Notes under the pieces: model-generated
Told to the model about the DNA's origin: nothing
Database searches by the model: none
What the model saw: only the letters and a program-made list of their open reading frames with translations
Part shown: one piece after another, positions 60,901 through 64,000 of the stretch
How the letters are laid out: every line of letters begins with the position of its first letter
How positions within the stretch are numbered: the first letter of the stretch is position 1
Assembly (NCBI GenBank): GCA_030998225.1
Contig: JAPYXD010000555.1
Span: forward strand, 8,866,001 to 8,930,000
Direction of reading: 5' to 3'
DNA from: Diplolepis rosae
Taxonomy: Eukaryota; Arthropoda; Insecta; Hymenoptera; Diplolepididae
DNA: 64,000 nt
Program-made: the position numbers and the translations under genes

Positions 60901-62989
60901 CCAGTAAAATTTACTACACGGAGAGAAATTTAATAGCAAGTAGTACCATCTTAATGAGTAAACTAGAATTATTAGGAAAACTTGTGATAAAATCCCGAAA
61001 AAATCCCCAGATAATGACATAGTTTGGCAATTGGATTTTCGATTTTTACCATCTTTTTTGGTAATTCATTGGTAACATTTCCTAATAATTCTAGTTTACT
61101 CTTAAAGATTGCACTATTTGTTATCAAATTTGTCACCGTGTAAATTTTAATTTTTTTTATTTTGTAAATTTTACTCAACGCTAAATGAAACCTACGAAAC
61201 GTCTGTTAATTAAACCGAACTTCTTGTAAATTTTACGAATATTTTTCTACATTCTTTGAAATTTGGTACCTCACAAATTATTACACAAATATTAAGGGGA
61301 CTAGGAAGTCAAAAAATCGATTTTTTTTATTGCATTTTTCAATAGCATTACGATTCAAAAGGTAAATGCCAAAGTTTTAAATCGTTTGGATGAAAAATGA
61401 AAAAATGAGAGACAAAAAGGCTGAGCGCCTTTCGCAAAAATTGACGGGCCGCAGGAAATAGAAGCTTACTTTATTTTTTTTCCGTTTTGCAGTGATTGCA
61501 AAAAAACGGAGGTTCAGATCGGTTTGAAAATTTATTTGCTTTCGCAGAACATGTTCCTTTACGGGCTGAACCTCCGTATTAAGCTGCAAAAATTTCTGAT
61601 TTTGAGAAAAAAATTCATAAACATGAATTTTTTGTGAAAAATTTTCTTGAATTTTTTGAAATTTAAAAAAATTTTTTTCATTTAAATGGCTTTATCCCAA
61701 AGAAAGAAGTATTAAGAACACAACGCACTTTGACAAATTTAATTTGCATTATTAGAACAGAAGATATTACTGCAAAAAGTTTTTTTTTGTTAAATTGTTT
61801 ATTTAATTATATAATATTGTATATTGGAATTTTCAATAAAAAAATATTTTTTGTATTCTATTCAATTGTTATAAATAAGCCATGAATAAAAAATTATTTA
61901 TATCTTGATATTTACTTTTTAATTAGACTTTGAAAATAGGATTAGTTTGACTTCCTAGTCCCCTCAAATAATATCCAAGTTGCCCATATATCCCAAACTT
62001 GCTCAAAAGTTGAATAAATTTTCCCAAACTACCCTGGCGAAAGTATCTGATTGAAATTCATTCCGAGTCAATCAGAACTATTCCGATTCATTCCGATATC
62101 TGTATCCGAATCAATTCGAATCATTCCCAACCAATCCGAAAAACCTTTTGTATCTCGTTTGATCGAAAACGGTCAAAAATCAATCCGACTTAATCCGATT
62201 AATTCCGAGAAATCAATCCGACCCAATCCGAAACCATGTTTTCAATCCACATTAAACCGATCAATCCAAGCTCGGATTGATTCAAACCGAATCAGAATCA
62301 ATGGATCAATGCAATATCCATTGATTGATTTATGAAATCGTTATGAGAATTATTCATTGATCGGATTGATCTGGATTGGAAACTTGGTTTCGAATTCGTT
62401 CGGATTCATTCGGATTGATGTCTCGGAATTAATCGGATTACGTTGGATTAGCTTTTGACCGTTTTTCATCAAACGAGATACAAAATGTTTCTCGAATTGG
62501 TTCGGGATGATTCGCATTGGCTCGGATACAGATATCGGAATGAATCGGAATAGTTCTGATTGACTCGGAATGAATTTCAATCCGATACTTTCGCCAGGGT
62601 ATTTATCTTCGTGTGCGTGCAATTTTCTTCAAGGTCAACTGAATAATAATTATTCTTTTGTCCATGCTGATTCAGAACCTTACCATTTGACATCGTCAGT
62701 GTGTCCAATATAATGTCTCTGACTATGCACTTCCATATTATAAAGGACGACCACACCAGCAACGAAATAAACGATCTCGCCGGTTGGTAGAAGATGCAAG
62801 TTATTTCTACAGTCTCTTCCTCTGTATCCATAAACCCAGTCTAATTTCAGTTTGCTGTGAGGTGGAGCGCTGACCTTGTGCGGGTCATATGTCTCTACCA
62901 CAGGAGTAGGCACGTGAAGAACAATTGGACGTCCCCGGAGATACATCCGAACAGTACCCTCGTCCTCGTTGTACTGCATGTCTCTTGTA
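48867..62989 (-). CDS. EMAP-like (EML) microtubule-associated protein, 3' eleven exons (5' end outside window)
   Basis: This is a WD40-repeat protein of the echinoderm microtubule-associated protein-like family, which binds tubulin and microtubules in the cytoplasm. Joining 62684-62989, 58613-58682, 57437-57643, 55655-55892, 54291-54448, 52788-53045, 51598-51735, 51349-51465, 50655-50742, 50063-50289 and 48867-48992 gives one uninterrupted frame of 643 residues; every intron is GT-AG. The first exon holds the HELP motif (MYLRGRPI, WVYGYRGRDCRNNL, LPTGEIVYFVAGVVVLYN). Blades of the tandem propeller follow, with family hallmarks GHTDDVKCIAIHP, ATGQVAGVDR, GHSSYITHLDWS, IWPDGADGTDIN and GGHSSHVTNLAFL; the chain ends QWVVN-stop. 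Human EML1, 2 and 4 have the same order. The N-terminal trimerisation region and start codon must lie past 64000. Introns range from 132 bp to 4.0 kb and the long ones are filled with MITEs. Gene identity is very secure; which insect paralogue is not determined. Confidence 0.96.
49705..49800. repeat. tRNA-like repeat with tRNA part deleted
   Basis: TTTAAAGAATTTGAAATCTTT joins directly to the other end of the unit (GATCCTTCGATAATGTAGGC, AATTTCGAACTCAAC), so the central part is gone. It lies in the last EML intron. Confidence 0.65.
50063..50289 (-). CDS. EML exon j: IWPDGADGTDIN blade
   Basis: This 227-bp exon (acceptor TTTTTATTTAG, donor AAG/GTAAGA) completes the Trp codon. It encodes WATQTCVISFETIGIWPDG, ADGTDINNCSRS and DDFGKVKLFSYPACQPK, near-identical in pattern to the end of vertebrate EML propellers. 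Confidence 0.95.
50655..50742 (-). CDS. EML exon i: GHSS.ITHLDWS blade
   Basis: This 88-bp exon has the acceptor TTTATTTCAG and the donor T/GTAAGT. It encodes GHSSYITHLDWS, RSNSGDYELLY and the first base of a Trp codon. It is one of the most conserved EML segments. Confidence 0.95.
51349..51465 (-). CDS. EML exon h: second propeller
   Basis: This 117-bp phase-0 exon has the acceptor TGTTTTTAG and the donor ATG/GTGAGT. It encodes VVQFSPDGSLLAIGSRDNHI, then YIYQVNED and VGRCM. The shortest intron of the gene (132 bp) precedes it. Confidence 0.95.
51598..51735 (-). CDS. EML exon g: second propeller
   Basis: This 138-bp phase-0 exon has the acceptor TTTTTTAG and the donor CAG/GTGAGA. It encodes QSVCFSPDGNIMVVG, GKWLVIDSETREL and SDGSEPLQ, matching the EML blade with T..G.W...D..T. 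Confidence 0.95.
51863..52228. mobile_element. Two overlapping palindromic elements in an EML intron
   Basis: 51863-52006 pairs GGTGCTTTTATACCTCTCCGG with CCGGAGAGGTATAAAAACC. 52004-52228 has ends ACCATAAAGATATTATAGAT and ATTTATAATATCTCTATGGT around a GC-richer core. The second begins within the last bases of the first. Confidence 0.75.
52272..52540. repeat. Palindromic repeat, AATCCCTACCTTACCGACA ends
   Basis: The ends ATCCCTACCTTACCGACAC and GTGTTGGTAAGATAGGGAT pair, as do inner CGCATTTTCACATTAATTGA arms. Single ends of the same family lie near 50533 and 51793. It is in an EML intron. Confidence 0.75.
52788..53045 (-). CDS. EML exon f: second propeller
   Basis: This phase-0 exon of 86 codons (acceptor GATTTGCCAG, donor GGG/GTGAGT) contains GGIRTVSEG, LLVGTTRNCILVGDL, GHADEVWGLASHP and AAHDRLLQMWDS. 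The LYVGTTRN.I and GH..E.WGLA.HP signatures are those of EML proteins. Confidence 0.95.
53368..53610. mobile_element. hAT-type MITE with perfect 8-bp target duplication
   Basis: The ends CAGTGGCGTAGCTTCACC and GGTAACTACGCCACTG are flanked by ATACTTAT on both sides (53360-53367, 53611-53618). CAGTGGCGTAG termini are widespread among hAT MITEs. It is in an EML intron. Confidence 0.92.
53940..54140. mobile_element. Palindromic MITE in an EML intron
   Basis: The arms CCCTTGCAGGAAAAAATAAT and ATTATTTTTTTCTACAAGGG extend inward through CGATTTATTAATCGGATTCA and its complement. The whole forms a near-perfect hairpin of about 200 bp. Confidence 0.8.
54291..54448 (-). CDS. EML exon e: WD40 blade at propeller junction
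   Basis: This 158-bp exon completes the split Gly codon and encodes GTNTIARLVKNLHEGSIFSL, then LKNGNIVTGGGKDGRI and ITGQQAQ. The donor is CAG/GTAATA. The GG.KD.R. stretch is the EML pattern V.GG.KDRR. Confidence 0.94.
54516..54860. mobile_element. TTAA-target element, GCCATGGATCA/CACGTGAC family, copy A
   Basis: The left end GGCCATGGATCAACCAGACC continues to CACGTGACC; the right end is diverged. The left target reads TCAA (54512-54515); the right TTAA (54861-54864) is shared with copy B. Confidence 0.75.
54865..55221. mobile_element. TTAA-target element, GCCATGGATCA/CACGTGAC family, copy B
   Basis: Its right end is GTCACGTGATCCAGTTGATC CATGGCC before TTAA 55222-55225. It is a tandem neighbour of copy A with a highly similar interior. 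Confidence 0.82.
55655..55892 (-). CDS. EML exon d: WD40 blades
   Basis: This 238-bp exon (acceptor TTTAATTATAG, donor G/GTAATA) encodes CSVDTVVCAEWHP, CGKGHVSFWSLD, REKPRYVTCVAF and GDVLTGDSNGNIIVWARG. They correspond to the CGK.HI.FW and GDV.TGDS.GN...W signatures of EMLs. It ends in phase 1. A longer reading frame through the donor is intron sequence. Confidence 0.95.
55921..57249. mobile_element. Composite TTAA-target element in an EML intron
   Basis: Flanked by TTAA 55917-55920 and 57250-57253. Ends GTGAAAAATCAGGTCT and AGACCTGATTTTTAGCAC pair. Inside are repeated copies of TTGAAATGATATTATCAGT-type sequence, a direct repeat of about 95 bp (56456 and 56695) and a tRNA-like repeat fragment (56928-56992). 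Confidence 0.7.
57437..57643 (-). CDS. EML exon c: WD40 blades
   Basis: This phase-0 exon encodes 69 residues beginning PHIRIWNSVSL and including FSKADGGNYLCAIDE and HNISIWDWQKG. These match the EML pattern PHVRVWDS...GGNLLCAVDES...LSVWDW. The acceptor is TCTGGTTTTAG and the donor is AAG/GTAATT. Confidence 0.95.
58613..58682 (-). CDS. EML exon b: first WD40 blade
   Basis: This 70-bp exon has the acceptor TTCTATTTCAG and the donor ATG/GTAATT. After the split Cys codon it reads IAIHPNKLIVATGQVAGVDR and ends NSM. The ATGQ.AG segment is diagnostic of EML proteins. The preceding intron of 4.0 kb is almost entirely transposon-derived. Confidence 0.95.
58863..59291. mobile_element. Palindromic MITE, GTTTCTTTGAATCAAAGAAA type, copy 2
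   Basis: It is bounded by CACCGAGAAAATAGTTTC and GAAACTGTTTTCTCAGTG, with CA on both sides where copy 1 has TA. It has more internal TTTCTTTGA/TCAAAGAAA units than copy 1. Confidence 0.8.
59301..59537. repeat. Palindromic repeat in an EML intron
   Basis: The arms AAGAAAATGGCTAGAAGTGC and GCACTTTTAGCTATTTTCTT pair, as do inner CTCTGAAAGGC/GCCTTTCAGAG and CAAGTG.T.CCAC segments. Confidence 0.75.
59690..61291. repeat. Tandem array with GTAAAATTTACAGGAAGTT motif
   Basis: Units of roughly 314-365 bp are marked by CTCGAACTATTTTTCTCCG at about 60080, 60450 and 60760, each followed by AAAATTTACAG.AAGTT. CACAAATATTAAATAATCTCC closes each unit. One unit is interrupted by the MITE at 60917 and the last is interrupted by the TTAA element at 61296. 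Confidence 0.75.
60917..61140. mobile_element. TA-target MITE with CACGGAG ends, nested in the array
   Basis: The ends are CACGGAGAGAAATTTAATAG and GTTATCAAATTTGTCACCGTG flanked by TA. Sister array units show the uninterrupted site TTACTAAATTT. Inner arms share GAGTAAACTAGAATTATTAG. Confidence 0.9.
61296..61963. mobile_element. TTAA-target element, GGGGACTAGGAAGTCAAA ends
   Basis: The perfect ends GGGGACTAGGAAGTCAAA and TTTGACTTCCTAGTCCCC are flanked by TTAA (61292-61295) and TCAA (61964-61967). Sister array units read ATATTAAATAAT at this point, proving the empty site. Confidence 0.92.
62032..62599. mobile_element. Fold-back element rich in TCCGAATCATTCCGA repeats, copy 2
   Basis: The ends CCCTGGCGAAAGTATC and GATACTTTCGCCAGGG are flanked by TA. 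The two halves are reverse complements built of 12-13 bp ATTCGGATTGA variants. It sits 85 bp downstream of EML exon a, within the intron. Confidence 0.9.
62684..62989 (-). CDS. EML exon a: HELP motif
   Basis: This is the first EML exon inside the window (306 bp). The acceptor is TTGATTGACAG at 62990 and the donor is TG/GTAAGG at 62683. The first base completes a codon from an exon beyond the window. It encodes the acidic lead-in MQYNEDEGTV, the HELP core and GHTDDVK, the opening of the first propeller. An ATG near 63018 lies upstream of the acceptor and is not the start. Confidence 0.95.
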
Positions 62990-63425
62990 CTGTCAATCAA
63001 AATTATAACCTCATTCAATCAAAAATTATTGATAAATGTCTTTTAAAATCCTCAATGCAATTGTTTTTAATTCTTTTATTTTTCTGCAAATCTTAAGAAT
63101 TGTTCGCAAAACCCCCCAACATCACCAATTTCTTACATCCGACGAACAAAATCCTATAATTACTTAATAGTATTCAATTCCCTAGATAACGAAATGCGCA
63201 CATTGTGCGAGCGATAAAGCTCGTTCGCAGGAGCAAGCACTGGATGAAGCACATGCGATGCATATCGCTTGCACGTTGTAGAGGTCGTACACGTCACGGT
63301 AAAATGCTAACTTTATATGTCTCCTCTACTTTATTAAAGTATTAACATTATAAAATATAAAGATATGTCGCTCATAAAAACGTTAAATTGATTTTTTATG
63401 AGTTAAGATATTTATTTGAGATTAA
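62990..63425. other. EML intron sequence upstream of exon a
   Basis: No exon is seen. 63190-63300 is less AT-rich, with small hairpins (GCGAGCGATAAAGCTCGTTCGC, GATGCATATCGC). Confidence 0.4.
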
Positions 63426-63784
63426 GGCCATGGATCAGCCAGGCCACGTGACCAAATTCCTGTTAAAGTTCATGTAAGATAACTTTTTCATTTTACAAAA
63501 TGTTTTCTTGAAAATTTGGAAAATACAACAGAAGACGACACAGACAGTTTGTCAACTTCGTTCGATTGAACATTTTGAATTTTATTTTACAATTACCTGT
63601 AATTATCGATATTTTTTTCTAATTTTTTTCAAAATTTTTACTAAAATGAAGTTAACAGACGTGTCTTATTGTTTTTTGTTACGTTTACCAAATTTTCAGA
63701 AAGATGTTTTGTAAATTAAAAAAGTTATCTTACATGAAGGAATAAATGTATAATTTAGTCACGTGGTTCGATTGATTCATGGCC
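63426..63784. mobile_element. TTAA-target element, GCCATGGATCA/CACGTGAC family, copy C
   Basis: It runs from TTAA (63422-63425) GGCCATGGATCAGCCAGGCC to GATTCATGGCC TTAA (63785-63788). Both ends carry CACGTG about 20 bp inside the terminus. Confidence 0.88.
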
Positions 63785-64000
63785 TTAAGTGTAAGAGTTT
63801 CAGATGAATTTTAGTGTTTCTCTGGGTGAAATTTGAGACAATAAAATTTATTTAAAATCTGTTGTAAATAAAATAAATTATTTTTAAAGTTTTGGCCAAT
63901 ACTGTATTTGAATCGAAAAAATATTTTTTTAAACAAATAAATAATTTTAAAAAATAATTTCTTTCATTTAAAAAAGGCTAAAAATGTGATTTCTCAAAAT

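Noticed and set aside
62680..63018. ATG near 63018 as EML start
   Set aside because: It precedes the splice acceptor at 62990, and EML proteins have an N-terminal region before HELP; the residues before the acceptor are intron-derived.

Overview
The window looks like insect nuclear DNA. It is strongly AT-rich, has short GT-AG introns, holds mariner, hAT and many small inverted-repeat transposons, and contains a metazoan multi-exon gene. I cannot name the species; an insect with a repeat-loaded genome is as far as the sequence goes.

The clearest gene is the 3' two thirds of an EMAP-like (EML) microtubule-associated protein on the minus strand. Eleven exons run from 62989 down to the stop at 48867. 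All splice sites are GT-AG and the frame is kept through every junction, giving 643 residues from just before the HELP motif to the end of the second WD40 propeller. The first exons lie beyond the right edge. Convergent to it is a small two-exon plus-strand gene (45209-46849, 95 residues), tentatively similar to the ciliary CFAP141/DUF4558 family. Two isolated exons of genes I cannot name lie at 40704-40886 (minus) and 7716-7847 (plus).

The rest, especially 1-40 kb, is gene-poor and built from repeats. (1) About fifteen inverted-repeat elements sit at TTAA targets, nearly all with ends reading TTAA-GG. They form at least nine terminal families, several share an internal core of about 80 bp, and in three places neighbouring elements share a single TTAA. 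(2) A 340-bp unit carrying a tRNA-like sequence forms an array of four direct plus three inverted copies (4160-6380) inside a satellite, flanked by a 13-bp target duplication. Diverged copies, often fold-back, are scattered through the window. (3) There are TA-target elements (a decayed mariner transposase at 1-470, an internally deleted mariner with both ends at 27748-28430, Tc1-like and pogo-like MITEs and CACGGAG-ended MITEs) and two hAT-type elements with 8-bp duplications. (4) There are degenerate satellites rich in CAGTACTG or GGCCCAAT, and tandem arrays at 41.2-42.5 kb and 59.7-61.3 kb.

Layout: 1-3.1 kb mariner remnant, MITE, hairpin and TTAA elements; 3.8-7.4 kb satellite with the tRNA-like array; 7.7 kb orphan exon; 10.3-11.85 kb nested palindrome; 16.3-17.3 kb GC-rich repeat; 20.2-21.6 kb twin TTAA elements; 24.5-28.8 kb TTAA elements with nested guests; 33.2-36.7 kb chain of abutting elements; 37.5-40.25 kb large inverted repeat; 40.7 kb orphan exon; 41.2-45 kb tandem and fold-back repeats; 45.2-46.9 kb small gene; 48.9-63.0 kb EML gene with transposon-filled introns.
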